Shown here: one piece after another, positions 53,885 to 62,239 of the stretch
How the letters are laid out: every line of letters starts with the position of its first letter
Position numbering within the stretch: the first letter of the stretch is position 1
DNA from: Ancalomicrobiaceae bacterium
Lineage (GTDB): Bacteria > Pseudomonadota > Alphaproteobacteria > Rhizobiales > Ancalomicrobiaceae
Reading direction: 5' to 3'
Length of the DNA: 64,000 bases
Assembly (NCBI GenBank): GCA_031291575.1
Contig: JARLIT010000196.1
Location: 1-64,000, forward strand
The notes under the pieces: generated by a model
Told to the model about the DNA's origin: nothing
The model's input: the letters and a program-made list of their open reading frames with translations, nothing else
Database searches by the model: none
Position numbers and translations under genes: made by a program

Positions 53885-54448
53885 ATGAGCCTGAGCGAGG
53901 TCATGTCGAGTGCGGCCATCCTGGCGGACAGGAGCCTGCTAATCGTCGACGACGACAAGCCGTTTCTGCAACGCATTTCCCGCGCGATGGAATCGCGCGG
54001 CTATATGGTGGACACGGCCGACACGGTGGCCGAGGGGCTCGCCAAGGTCGACGCACGACCGCCGGCCTATGCGGTCGTCGACATGCGGCTCGGCGACGGC
54101 AACGGACTCGACGTCATCGAGATGATTCGCTCGCGCCGGCCGGATTCCCGTGCGGTGGTGCTGACCGGCTACGGCAACATCGCCACCGCGGTGTCGGCGG
54201 TCAAGCTCGGGGCGCTCGACTACCTGTCGAAGCCATCGGATGCCGACGACCTGCACCGGGCTTTGACCCAGGATGGCGGCGACAAGGCGCCGGTTCCGGA
54301 AAACCCGATGTCGGCGGACCGGGTGCGTTGGGAACACATTCAGCGCGTCTACGAACTGTGCGAGCGCAACGTCTCGGAGACGGCACGCCGGCTCAACATG
54401 CACCGCCGCACCCTGCAGCGGATCTTGGCCAAGCGGGCGCCGAGGTAG
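53885..54448 (+). CDS. regA: Redox response regulator RegA/ActR/PrrA
   Basis: The 187-residue protein pairs a receiver domain (LLIVDDDKPFLQRI, phosphoacceptor Asp66 in YAVVDMRLGDG, LTGYGNIATAVSAVKLGA) with a C-terminal Fis-type helix-turn-helix (NVSETARRLNMHRRTLQRIL) that binds DNA. It is the partner of RegB. GGAGG is seven bases before the ATG at 53885 and only one base from the ATG at 53879, so 53885 is the better start. The senC/prrC gene often found between regB and regA is absent. A composite repeat follows the gene. Confidence 0.95.
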   Translation: MSLSEVMSSAAILADRSLLIVDDDKPFLQRISRAMESRGYMVDTADTVAEGLAKVDARPPAYAVVDMRLGDGNGLDVIEMIRSRRPDSRAVVLTGYGNIATAVSAVKLGALDYLSKPSDADDLHRALTQDGGDKAPVPENPMSADRVRWEHIQRVYELCERNVSETARRLNMHRRTLQRILAKRAPR

Positions 54449-54469
54449 ACAGATCGCGCGGCTGTGCGC

Positions 54470-54583
54470 CTAGAGCATTTCCCGCTCAGATGGAGTCATT
54501 TGAGCGGGAAATGCTTCAGATTCAATAGGTTGAGCGTGTCCTTATCGTTCGGATCGCTTCTATCCGAATGGGACACGCTCTAG
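54470..54583. repeat. Composite palindromic repeat bounded by CTAGAGC/GCTCTAG
   Basis: The element starts CTAGAGCATTTCCCGCTC, folds with GAGCGGGAAATGCT (to 54514), then has a second hairpin GAGCGTGTCC...GGGACACGCTC (54532-54580) and ends GCTCTAG. It follows regA by 21 bases. Elements that begin CTAGAGCAT are common in Hyphomicrobiales genomes. Confidence 0.8.
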
Positions 54584-54606
54584 CCGATAGGGTTGCCCAA
54601 CGGCGC

Positions 54607-54737
54607 GGTTGTCATCCCCGGCCGAGGCGCAGAATGCACCGAGGGGAAGGGGATCCAGAAGCCCCGAGCACCTGCGACGGACGTCTGGATCCCCTTCCCT
54701 CGACTTGGCTGCGCCAAGTCTCGCCGGGATGACAACC
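54607..54737. repeat. Palindromic repeat, TGTCATCCCGGC family
   Basis: Left arm GGTTGTCATCCCCGGC at 54607, right arm GCCGGGATGACAACC ending 54737, with inner arms GAAGGGGATCCAG and CTGGATCCCCTTCC. Two copies of the 9-mer CTAGCCGAT lie at 54580-54588 and 54740-54748 on either side. It occupies most of the gap between regA and mmcB. Confidence 0.8.
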
Positions 54738-54787
54738 CGCTAGCCGATCGGAAATTTCGATCGTCTGGTACCCTGCACGCCCCCCCG

Positions 54788-55288
54788 TCACATTCCGTGC
54801 GGGCCCGGATCGATCAGGCCGTAAAGCCGAGCGGCGGCAACGCGGCCGAAGCGCAGAATCATCGCTTTCCGCGTCGCTGCAGCCAGCCGGTGTTCCGGCG
54901 CCTCCCGGATGATCTCGGCGCCATAGCCATCGGCGAGGATCAGGCCGACGTCTTCGGGAAAGATGTCGAGGGCCACGCGCGGACTGGTGGCAAAATACAG
55001 CCGGTCGCAGTGGAGCCGGTAGAACGGCCATTTCTGGTCGGCGCGGAAGTCCTCCACCGACGATTTGACCTCGACGATCAGGATGCCGCCGCCTTCGGCG
55101 AGCGCGACGACATCGGCACGGCGCCCGGAGGCAAGCGGCAATTCGTCGAGCGTGGCAAATCCCAACCGGGCGAGATGCCGGCGCACGCCGCGCAAGACCA
55201 GCCGCGTCTCCTCGGGCCGGCTGGGGGCGACGTCGACGCCAGTAGCGGCTGGGTCGGCTGGGTCGGGAAAATCGTCGCTGTCGGCCAT
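54788..55288 (-). CDS. mmcB: MmcB family DNA repair protein
   Basis: The 166-residue protein belongs to the MmcB family with a PD-(D/E)XK nuclease-like core. RADVVALAEGGGILIVEVKSSVEDFRAD supplies the Asp and the E-x-K pair; FYRLHCDRLYFATSP follows. The family is linked with DNA damage tolerance in alphaproteobacteria, but the reaction is not well known. The start at 55288 follows the antiporter stop by ten bases, so both are probably on one transcript. An extended frame to 55435 reads antisense-like low-complexity sequence from the antiporter gene and is rejected. Confidence 0.85.
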   Translation of the reverse strand: MADSDDFPDPADPAATGVDVAPSRPEETRLVLRGVRRHLARLGFATLDELPLASGRRADVVALAEGGGILIVEVKSSVEDFRADQKWPFYRLHCDRLYFATSPRVALDIFPEDVGLILADGYGAEIIREAPEHRLAAATRKAMILRFGRVAAARLYGLIDPGPHGM

Positions 55289-55298
55289 GGCCCGCACC

Positions 55299-56768
55299 TC
55301 AGCGGAAGAAGATGAAGGTGACGATCGCGAACACCGGCACCAGGACGCCGACCGACCAGGCCATATAGCCGAAGAACGACGGCATCGGCACACCGGCTTC
55401 CTCGGCGATGGCACGCACCATGAAGTTCGGCGCATTGCCGATGTAGGTGATGGCGCCCATGAACACCGTACCGCAGGAAATGGCCAGCAGTGTCCGGCCT
55501 TCGGCCATCAGCGCCGTCGCATCGCCGCCGGCCAAGTGGAAGAAGGCGAGATAGGTCGGGGCATTGTCGAGCACCGAAGAGAGAAGACCGGACACCCAGA
55601 AGGTGATTGCCGCAGCGCCGGGCTCGCCCGGCCGGCCGAGGAACGCAATCAGCGGCGCGAAGGGCCCGTTGCTCCCCAGCCGCAGCAGCCCGAGGACCGG
55701 GGCGAGCGTGACGAAGATGGCGGCGAACAGGATCGCCACCTCGCGCATCGGCGCAAAGGAAAAGCCGTTGGCGGCGCGCGCCTGACGCGGCGAAAATAGC
55801 AGCGACAGAATCCCGACCAGGGCGATGGCGCCATCGCGCGCCAGATCCTCCAGGCCGACATGCGTGCCGAAGACGTCCCATGCGATGCCGGATTTCCAGG
55901 AGCCCCCGATTGGCACCAGGACGACGATCGCCAACAGGAAGAGATAGTTGATGCGACCTTCGGCGCGAACCGGTCCGGCATCGGGCGTCGGATCGGCGAG
56001 GCCTCGATCGGATGCGTCACGCCGGTAGCAGGAGCGATCGACGACATAGAAGACGGCCAGCACCAGCGCCACGACCAGCGCGGTCGGGGCCAAGAGATGG
56101 ATCGTCGGCCAGAAGAAATGCACGCCGGAGAGGTAGCCGAGGAGGAGCGGCGGATCGCCGAGGGGGGTCAGGGCGCCGCCGATATTGGCGACGAGGAAGA
56201 TGAAGAACACGACGACATGCGCCTTGTGCCGGCGCTCGTCGTTGGCGCGCAGGAGCGGGCGGATCATCACCATCGCCGCGCCGGTGGTGCCGACGAGGCT
56301 GGCCAAACCGGCACCGACGAGGAGGAGGAGCACGTTGGTCCCCGGGCTGCCGTGAATGTTGCCGGTGATCCGGATGCCGCCGGCCACGATGAACAGCGCC
56401 GTCAGCAGAATGGTGAAGGGGAGGTAGTCGGCGAGGAAGACATGCACCAGCGCGGCGCCGGTTGCCGACCAGCCGGTCAACACCCACTCGGCGGAAAGGC
56501 TCATCAGGCCGCAAACGAGAGCGACGAGACCGTAGCGTTGGTGCCAGAAGGACGGCAGCGCCGCCGGCAGAATGGCGAGAGCTGCGATCAGGGCGACGAA
56601 CGGCAGGGCCGGGATCAACCACATCGGCGACGCCACGGCGGTCGTGGTCGCAGCGGCAGCCGGTGCAGCGCCGACGAGCGCGGCAACCGGGAGAACGATC
56701 AGGCCGAGCGGCCGGCGGAAAACGGAACGGATTGCCAACGCGCTGCTCCAGACGGGACTCGGGGACAT
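55299..56768 (-). CDS. Sodium:proton antiporter of the ion-transporter superfamily (NhaD/ArsB/CitM-like)
   Basis: The 489-residue protein has about 12 hydrophobic segments. A cleavable-looking N-terminus (LGLIVLPVAALVGAAPAAAA) precedes the transporter. Repeated polar signatures of the superfamily are visible: GGIRITGNIHGSPGTNVLLLL, GTTGAAMVMIRPLLRAN, GGALTPLGDPPLLLGYL and SSVLDNAPTYLAFF with THVGL between halves. These match bacterial NhaD-like sodium:proton antiporters, though an anion cannot be excluded. The frame is open to 57017 but the ATG at 56768 (MSPSPVWSSA) gives the normal length. It diverges from the DUF952-pyrD unit, and mmcB follows after ten bases. Confidence 0.88.
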   Translation of the reverse strand: MSPSPVWSSALAIRSVFRRPLGLIVLPVAALVGAAPAAAATTTAVASPMWLIPALPFVALIAALAILPAALPSFWHQRYGLVALVCGLMSLSAEWVLTGWSATGAALVHVFLADYLPFTILLTALFIVAGGIRITGNIHGSPGTNVLLLLVGAGLASLVGTTGAAMVMIRPLLRANDERRHKAHVVVFFIFLVANIGGALTPLGDPPLLLGYLSGVHFFWPTIHLLAPTALVVALVLAVFYVVDRSCYRRDASDRGLADPTPDAGPVRAEGRINYLFLLAIVVLVPIGGSWKSGIAWDVFGTHVGLEDLARDGAIALVGILSLLFSPRQARAANGFSFAPMREVAILFAAIFVTLAPVLGLLRLGSNGPFAPLIAFLGRPGEPGAAAITFWVSGLLSSVLDNAPTYLAFFHLAGGDATALMAEGRTLLAISCGTVFMGAITYIGNAPNFMVRAIAEEAGVPMPSFFGYMAWSVGVLVPVFAIVTFIFFR

Positions 56769-56906
56769 GGAAGGTCGGCTCGCGGATCCGCATATGACGG
56801 CGCAGGCCCGCTCCTGGCAAGACGACACGGCTCCCATCTGCCGATCCCTCTTGCGGGCGCGGCGCTGATCCCTAAAAGGAAAGGGTCGCAACCGGGAGGG
56901 GCCGCC

Positions 56907-57260
56907 ATGCCAACCGAGGTGATCTACAAAATCGTTCCCGCCGGGCTTTGGCGACAGGCCGAGACCGCAGGGCGATTCACCGGCGCCCCGATCGATGTGG
57001 CCGACGGCTACATCCATTTTTCATCCCCCTCCCAGGTAAGCGAGACGGCGCGGCGGCATTTCGCCGGACAGCCGGATCTTCTCCTCGTCGCGGTCGATGT
57101 CGCGCGCCTGGGGGCCGAGTTGCGGTGGGAGCCGTCGCGCGGCGGCGACCTGTTCCCCCATCTCTATGGCACGCTTCTATTCAGTGCAGTTCGCAGCGTC
57201 GTGACCCTGCCGCTCGGGCCGGACGGGGTGCATCGGTTTCCGGAAGGGGTCGCGCCATGA
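56907..57260 (+). CDS. DUF952 domain protein
   Basis: The 117-residue protein is a DUF952 member: VIYKIVPAGLWRQAETAGRFTGAPID at the start, then DGYIHFSSPSQVSETARRHFAG, LLLVAVDVARLGAELRWE, and FPHLYGTL. The family is small, cytoplasmic and of unknown function; it resembles a glutathione-transferase-linked or ADP-ribosyltransferase-like fold only loosely. GGGAGGG is placed correctly before the ATG at 56907. Its stop overlaps the pyrD start (ATGA), and the same pairing occurs in many alphaproteobacteria, so it is translationally coupled to pyrD. Confidence 0.88.
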   Translation: MPTEVIYKIVPAGLWRQAETAGRFTGAPIDVADGYIHFSSPSQVSETARRHFAGQPDLLLVAVDVARLGAELRWEPSRGGDLFPHLYGTLLFSAVRSVVTLPLGPDGVHRFPEGVAP

Positions 57261-58327
57261 ACCTGTTTCCCCTCATTCGACCGCTGTTGTTCTCGCTGCA
57301 GCCGGAAACGGCGCACGAACTGACCATCAAGTCGCTCCGCCTGCCGTTCGTGCGCTGGTATTCCCTTCCCCAGGACAGCCGGCTGTCGAGCGAGATCCTT
57401 GGGCTCACCTTCGTCAATCCCCTCGGAACGGCGGCCGGATTCGACAAGAACGGCGTGGCCATCGACGGCACGCTGCGCTTGGGGCTGGCCTTCACCGAGG
57501 TCGGCACGGTGACGCCGAGGCCGCAGCCGGGCAACCCTGCGCCACGGCTGTTCCGCCTCGTTGCCGAACAGGCGATCATCAACCGCTTCGGCTTCAACAA
57601 TGCCGGGCATGCGGCGCTGCGCGAGCGGCTGCTGCGGCGCAGAAGGCGCGGCGGCATCGTCGGGGTGAACATCGGAGCCAACAAGGATTCGGCAGACAGG
57701 TCCGAGGACTATGCCGCCGGCATCGAGGCGTTTGCCGATCTCGCCTCCTATGCGGTCATCAACGTGTCCTCGCCCAACACTGCCGGATTGCGCGACCTGC
57801 AGACGCGCGAGGCGCTCGACCACCTGCTGCAGCGGGCCCTGACGGCGCGCGACGATGCGGCGGAACCGGGCGGGCGGCGGCTGCCGGTCTTGTTGAAGAT
57901 CGCGCCCGATCTCGACGAGGCAGGGCTTGCCGATGTCGCCGAAGTGGCGCTGGCGCGCGCGGTCGACGGGCTCGTCGTCACCAACACGACGCTGTCGCGG
58001 GAGGGGTTGACCGATCCGCAGGCGCCGGAAAGCGGTGGCCTGTCCGGCCGGCCATTGTTCGAGCACTCCACCCGTGTGCTCGCCCGCATGCGGCGGCTGG
58101 TCGGACCGGCAATGCCGATCATCGGCGTCGGCGGCATCGATTCGCCTGAGACCGCCTGGGCGAAGATCACGGCCGGCGCCAATCTCGTGCAGCTCTATTC
58201 CGGTCTCGTCTACCAGGGACCCGAACTCATCGGCCGCATCCTCGAGCATTTCCTCCGGCAACTCGATGCGCACGGCTTCGCATCGATCGGCGAGGCGACG
58301 GGAACCGAGATCGATAAGTGGCTGTAG
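57257..58327 (+). CDS. pyrD: Dihydroorotate dehydrogenase (quinone), class 2
   Basis: PyrD oxidises dihydroorotate to orotate in pyrimidine synthesis and passes electrons to the membrane quinone. The 356-residue protein has the class 2 membrane-binding N-terminal helices (MNLFPLIRPLLFSLQPETAHELTIK) and FMN-barrel motifs NPLGTAAGFDKNGVAIDG, EVGTVTPRPQPGNPAPRLFRL, INRFGFNNAGHAAL and VNVSSPNTAGLRDLQ (catalytic Ser region). The ATG overlaps the DUF952 stop. The uracil salvage genes at 41 kb belong to the same metabolic field but are separate. Confidence 0.97.
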   Translation: MNLFPLIRPLLFSLQPETAHELTIKSLRLPFVRWYSLPQDSRLSSEILGLTFVNPLGTAAGFDKNGVAIDGTLRLGLAFTEVGTVTPRPQPGNPAPRLFRLVAEQAIINRFGFNNAGHAALRERLLRRRRRGGIVGVNIGANKDSADRSEDYAAGIEAFADLASYAVINVSSPNTAGLRDLQTREALDHLLQRALTARDDAAEPGGRRLPVLLKIAPDLDEAGLADVAEVALARAVDGLVVTNTTLSREGLTDPQAPESGGLSGRPLFEHSTRVLARMRRLVGPAMPIIGVGGIDSPETAWAKITAGANLVQLYSGLVYQGPELIGRILEHFLRQLDAHGFASIGEATGTEIDKWL

Positions 58328-58358
58328 GCGGTCCGCACCGGTCGTAGGACCCCTCCCC

Positions 58359-58491
58359 GGTGTCATCCCGGCGCACGCCGGAATCCACGCGCCGTGCCTC
58401 AAACTATTGAAAAGGCGCTAGATCGCTATTTCGCAACGCAGTCCTTTCGCAGGCGATGCCAATGGATCCTGGCTTTCGCCAGGATGACACC
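58359..58491. repeat. Palindromic repeat, TGTCATCCCGGC family
   Basis: Left arm GGTGTCATCCCGGCGCACGC at 58359, right arm CTGGCTTTCGCCAGGATGAC, then ACC, ending 58491. It lies between the convergent pyrD and pdeM genes. Relatives are at 8480-8612 and 54607-54737. Confidence 0.8.
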
Positions 58492-58534
58492 CTGCTTGGA
58501 GAGCGTTGGTTCATTCGCCACCTGCGCGACGGCC

Positions 58535-59269
58535 CTACCCGGCCGACAACATGCGGCGCGGGAACGAATAGACCCGGCCGTCGCCGAGGAGAGCGACGGA
58601 GAGCGCCTCACGCCTGAACAGGCCGTGGAAGGCCGGATCCGTGACCGACAAGCCGCCGGCATAGGCGCCGAGCGCCGGGAGGATCAGCCGCTCGCCATCG
58701 CAAACGAAGCAGCGCCGCCGGACCGATTTCGGCCCGAGAAATACCCGCGCCGCCGGGTGCAGATGGCCGGCGATCTCGCCCGGGGCCGCCCCCTGCCGCG
58801 GCTCGTGCCGGAAGACCAAAGGACCGATCGCCAGTTCATCCGTTTCGATGCCGCCGACATCGGCCTCCAAGCGCGGATCATGGTTGCCGGCGATCCAGAT
58901 CCAGTCTCGCCCCGCCTGCACAGCCGTGAGCCGTTCGCGACAGGCAAGCTCCAGCCGGACCGCTCCGCCGCCGTCGTCGAAGGCGTCGCCGAGCGAAATC
59001 ACCCGCTTCGGCTCGAGAGCCGCGACCAGGCCCTCGATGAGACCGAGCGTCAACCCGGTGTCATAGGGCGGCACCATCAGTCCGCGCATCGCCATGCGCG
59101 AGCCTTTCTCCAGGTGCATGTCGGCCAGGATCAGCGTCGCCTCGCCCGGCCACCACAGCGCGCCGGACGGAAGGGCTGTGAGCGCACAGCCGGCAACGGT
59201 CAACGTCACCGATCCGGCAGCCGGATCGACGCCGGCCGGCAGTCGGGCGCGTCCTGCAACGGCAACCAT
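58535..59269 (-). CDS. pdeM: Ligase-associated DNA damage response endonuclease PdeM
   Basis: The 244-residue calcineurin-type metallophosphoesterase has the metal-binding motifs LILADMHLEKGS, VISLGDAFDDGG, IWIAGNHDPRL and AGHLHPAARV. PdeM occurs with a DNA ligase, an exonuclease and an Lhr-like helicase in DNA repair clusters; here only the helicase is adjacent. The ATG at 59269 follows the helicase stop after three bases, and the Shine-Dalgarno AGGAA overlaps that stop, so the two are coupled. It converges with pyrD. Confidence 0.93.
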   Translation of the reverse strand: MVAVAGRARLPAGVDPAAGSVTLTVAGCALTALPSGALWWPGEATLILADMHLEKGSRMAMRGLMVPPYDTGLTLGLIEGLVAALEPKRVISLGDAFDDGGGAVRLELACRERLTAVQAGRDWIWIAGNHDPRLEADVGGIETDELAIGPLVFRHEPRQGAAPGEIAGHLHPAARVFLGPKSVRRRCFVCDGERLILPALGAYAGGLSVTDPAFHGLFRREALSVALLGDGRVYSFPRRMLSAG

Positions 59270-59272
59270 TTC

Positions 59273-61807
59273 CTATCCCATGGCTTCCGCGATCAGCCGA
59301 TCGGCGGCATCGGCGAGGAGGCTCTCGTCGGCCTCCCCAGCGACCGGCACCTTGCCGATGTCGAGCATGATCGGCACGGCGAGCGGCGAGATGTGCTCGA
59401 GATCGCGATGGATGATTCGCCCCTTCACTCGCGTGAGCATATCGCCCAAGCGGCGGATGTCGAGAAGGCCGGTGGCGGCGTCGGCCCAGGTCGCCTGCAG
59501 GAGGATGTGGTCCGGCTCGTGCGAGCGCAACACGTCGTAGACGAGATCGGTGGAGACGGTCACCTGCCGGCCGGACTTCTCATGGCCCGGATGGCGCTGC
59601 TCGATCAGGCCGGCGACGACGGCGCAATTGCGGAAGGTGCGCTTCAACAGGTAGCTCTCGGCCATCCAGGCCTCGAGGTCGTCGCCGAGCATGTCCTCGT
59701 CGAACAGCGCTTGCAGCGATGGCGCACCGCGCTTGAACAGGTCGCCCATGTCGTCGGCACCCCAGATGCCGAGGGCGTAGTCGGAGGCGACGAAGCCGAT
59801 CGGCCGGGCGCGCAGCCGTTCCAGCCGCCGGGTCAGCAGCATGCCGAGGGTCTGATGGGCGAGGCGGCCTTCGAAGGGATAGGAAACCATGTAGTGGAGG
59901 TCACGGCGGGGGAACGTCTCGACGAGGAGATCGCCCCGGTTCGGCAGGATGGAGACGAGGCGCTGCAATTCCAGCCATTCGGTGACCTGGGTCGGCAGGC
60001 GGCTCCAGCTCGTGGGGTCTGCCAGCATGGTGCGCACCTTGTCGGCGAGGAAGGTCGACAAGGGAAACCGTCCGCCGGCATAGACGGGGATGCGGGGGCT
60101 GGTGTCTGCGGTGCGGGCGACGATCGCTTCGCTCTCGTGGATGAACAGGAACTTCAGCACCTCGCCGCCGAACAGGAACGTGTCGCCCGGCGCCATCGTC
60201 TCGAAGAAATACTCCTCCATCTCGCCGAGGATGCGTCCGCCGCGCGATGGAACACGCCTTTGCGGCGATCCCAGACGGACCTTCAGCTTCGGCATCTCGA
60301 CGATGGTGCCGACGTTCAGCCGCCAAACCTGTGCGATGTCGGGATGGGAGACGCGCCAGGTCCCGTCTTTCGTCTGCCGGATCTTGGCGTAGCGGTCGTA
60401 GGATTTCAGCGCATAGCCGCCGGTGGCGACGAAATCGACGACCCGGTCGAACGTCTCCCGCTCGAGATCGCGGTACGGATAGGCCGTGGTCACCTCGGCA
60501 TAGAGGTCGTCAGCGGTGAACGGCGCCGCTACCGCCATGCCGAGCACGTGCTGGGCCAGGACGTCGAGACCGCCGGCCCGGATCGGCGGCGTATCCTGGT
60601 CGCCGAGATAATTGGCATCGAGCGCCGCCTGACATTCCAGCACCTCGAAGCGGTTGGCCGGCACCAGAATGGCGCGGCTCGGTTCGTCCAGGCGGTGATT
60701 GGCGCGACCGATGCGCTGGGCGAGACGGCTAGCGCCCTTCGGTGCGCCGACATGAACAACCAGATCGACATCGCCCCAGTCGATGCCGAGGTCGAGGGTC
60801 GAAGTGGCGACAACCGCATCGAGCCCGCCGGCCGCCATCGCCGCCTCGACCTTACGGCGCTGGGCGACATCGAGAGAACCGTGGTGCAGGGCGATTTTCA
60901 GGTTGGCGTCGTTGATCGACCACAGCTCCTGGAACACCATCTCTGCCTGACTGCGAGTGTTGACGAAGATCAGCGACAGTTTCGCCTGCCGCAAGGCCCG
61001 ATAGAGGTCACCGTAGGCGTAACGGGCGGAATGGCCGGCCCAGGGGATGCGCTCCTCGGAGTGCAGAATCGTGATCTCCGGCTTGGCGCCGCCGGCAACC
61101 GTGACCAGATCGGCGAGGCACTCCGGTTCACCCGGGCGGCCCGGCATCAGCCAGGCCCGGAGTTCGTCCGGATTGGCGACGGTCGCTGACAATCCGACGG
61201 TGCGGGCATTGGGCGCGAGCCGACGCAAGCGGGCGAGGCCGAGAGCCAGGAGTTCGCCGCGCTTGGAGGTGACGAGCGCGTGCAACTCGTCGAAGATCAC
61301 GGTCTTCAGTCCGGAGAACAGCTGCTCGGCTTCGCGCGCCGCGACGAGCAGCTCGAGTTGCTCCGGCGTCGTCATCAGGATGTCGGGCGGGTCGTATTTC
61401 TGCCGCTGCCGCTTGTATGCCGGCGTGTCGCCGGTGCGGGTTTCAACGCGGATGGCGAGCCCCATCTCGGCGATCGGGCGTTCGACGTTGCGGGCGACGT
61501 CGACGGCAAGGGCCTTCAGCGGCGAGATGTAGAGCGTGTGGATGCCGCGCCGGGCAAGGCTCCTGCCCTTGGCGACAAGGCGCGACGAGCCTGAGCGGCC
61601 CGCCAGATCGACCAGCGAGGGCAGGAAGCCGGCGAGCGTCTTGCCAGCGCCGGTCGGGGCGATCAGCAGCACCGACCGGTCGGCCGCGGCCTTTTCCAGC
61701 ATGGTGAGCTGATGCTCACGGGGCACCCAGCCGCGCGCGCCGAACCACGCCCGGAACGGGGCGGGCAGCAACGGGGTCTCGGGCGCGATCGGTTCAGGCG
61801 TCGTCAC
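59273..61807 (-). CDS. Ligase-associated DNA damage response DEXH-box helicase (Lhr-like)
   Basis: The 844-residue helicase has Walker A (IAPTGAGKTLAGFLPSL), motif II (VIFDELHALVTSKRGELLAL), motif III (VGLSATVANPDEL), and C-terminal RecA motifs (VATSTLDLGIDWGDVDLVVH, RLAQRIGRANHR). Its shape is the DNA-ligase-associated Lhr branch, shorter than E. coli Lhr. It would translocate on DNA with 3'-5' polarity as part of a damage response. pdeM follows after three bases. The ligase and exonuclease genes commonly linked to it are absent from this window. Confidence 0.94.
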   Translation of the reverse strand: MTTPEPIAPETPLLPAPFRAWFGARGWVPREHQLTMLEKAAADRSVLLIAPTGAGKTLAGFLPSLVDLAGRSGSSRLVAKGRSLARRGIHTLYISPLKALAVDVARNVERPIAEMGLAIRVETRTGDTPAYKRQRQKYDPPDILMTTPEQLELLVAAREAEQLFSGLKTVIFDELHALVTSKRGELLALGLARLRRLAPNARTVGLSATVANPDELRAWLMPGRPGEPECLADLVTVAGGAKPEITILHSEERIPWAGHSARYAYGDLYRALRQAKLSLIFVNTRSQAEMVFQELWSINDANLKIALHHGSLDVAQRRKVEAAMAAGGLDAVVATSTLDLGIDWGDVDLVVHVGAPKGASRLAQRIGRANHRLDEPSRAILVPANRFEVLECQAALDANYLGDQDTPPIRAGGLDVLAQHVLGMAVAAPFTADDLYAEVTTAYPYRDLERETFDRVVDFVATGGYALKSYDRYAKIRQTKDGTWRVSHPDIAQVWRLNVGTIVEMPKLKVRLGSPQRRVPSRGGRILGEMEEYFFETMAPGDTFLFGGEVLKFLFIHESEAIVARTADTSPRIPVYAGGRFPLSTFLADKVRTMLADPTSWSRLPTQVTEWLELQRLVSILPNRGDLLVETFPRRDLHYMVSYPFEGRLAHQTLGMLLTRRLERLRARPIGFVASDYALGIWGADDMGDLFKRGAPSLQALFDEDMLGDDLEAWMAESYLLKRTFRNCAVVAGLIEQRHPGHEKSGRQVTVSTDLVYDVLRSHEPDHILLQATWADAATGLLDIRRLGDMLTRVKGRIIHRDLEHISPLAVPIMLDIGKVPVAGEADESLLADAADRLIAEAMG

Positions 61808-61881
61808 GCATCAGAGGTAGCGCATCGGAGGGGAAGATGGGAGCGCCATTGTCGGGCGGACGGACCGGCCGCACGTTCCGC

Positions 61882-62226
61882 TCACGCCTGCACCGAACAG
61901 CGGATGTCGCGGTTTTGCAGATAGATGGTGGCGGAGACCAGCCGGTTCTTGCCCACCTCGAAGGTGCAGAGCTGCCAGCGCATCTGCTCGCCGCGGAAGA
62001 GTTCGAGAACTACCTTGCCGACCTTCTGGCGGACGACGATCTGGGCTGAGGGATCAGCTGAGGCGAGGCCGGCGACCTCGACGCCGTTCAGGCGATAGCT
62101 GTCGTGCGACGTCGTCTGCGGGAAAGTCCGTTTGATCTCGACATAGCCGACCGGCTCCTCGCTCATGCAGGAGTTGAGGCCGAGCGCGATCAGTCCCGCA
62201 CTCGCCCAGGCCATCAGCTGGCTCAT
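61882..62226 (-). CDS. Small exported protein, possibly a lipoprotein, unknown function
   Basis: The 114-residue protein starts MAWASAGLIALGLNSCMSEE within a signal sequence; LNSC would act as a weak lipobox, so membrane anchoring through Cys is possible. The mature part (VEIKRTFPQTTSHDSYRLNGVEV, IVVRQKVGKVVLELFRGEQM, FEVGKNRLVSATIYLQNRDIRC) looks beta-rich and holds two Cys that could form a disulfide. I do not recognise the family. The next gene upstream on the same strand is separated by 13 bases, so both are probably one transcript. Confidence 0.65.
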   Translation of the reverse strand: MSQLMAWASAGLIALGLNSCMSEEPVGYVEIKRTFPQTTSHDSYRLNGVEVAGLASADPSAQIVVRQKVGKVVLELFRGEQMRWQLCTFEVGKNRLVSATIYLQNRDIRCSVQA

Positions 62227-62239
62227 CGCCGACCCTTCC

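Noticed and set aside
61728-61743. GAAC pair resembling an alphaproteobacterial LexA site near the Lhr helicase start
   Set aside because: Spacing is eight bases instead of seven and it lies inside the coding sequence.
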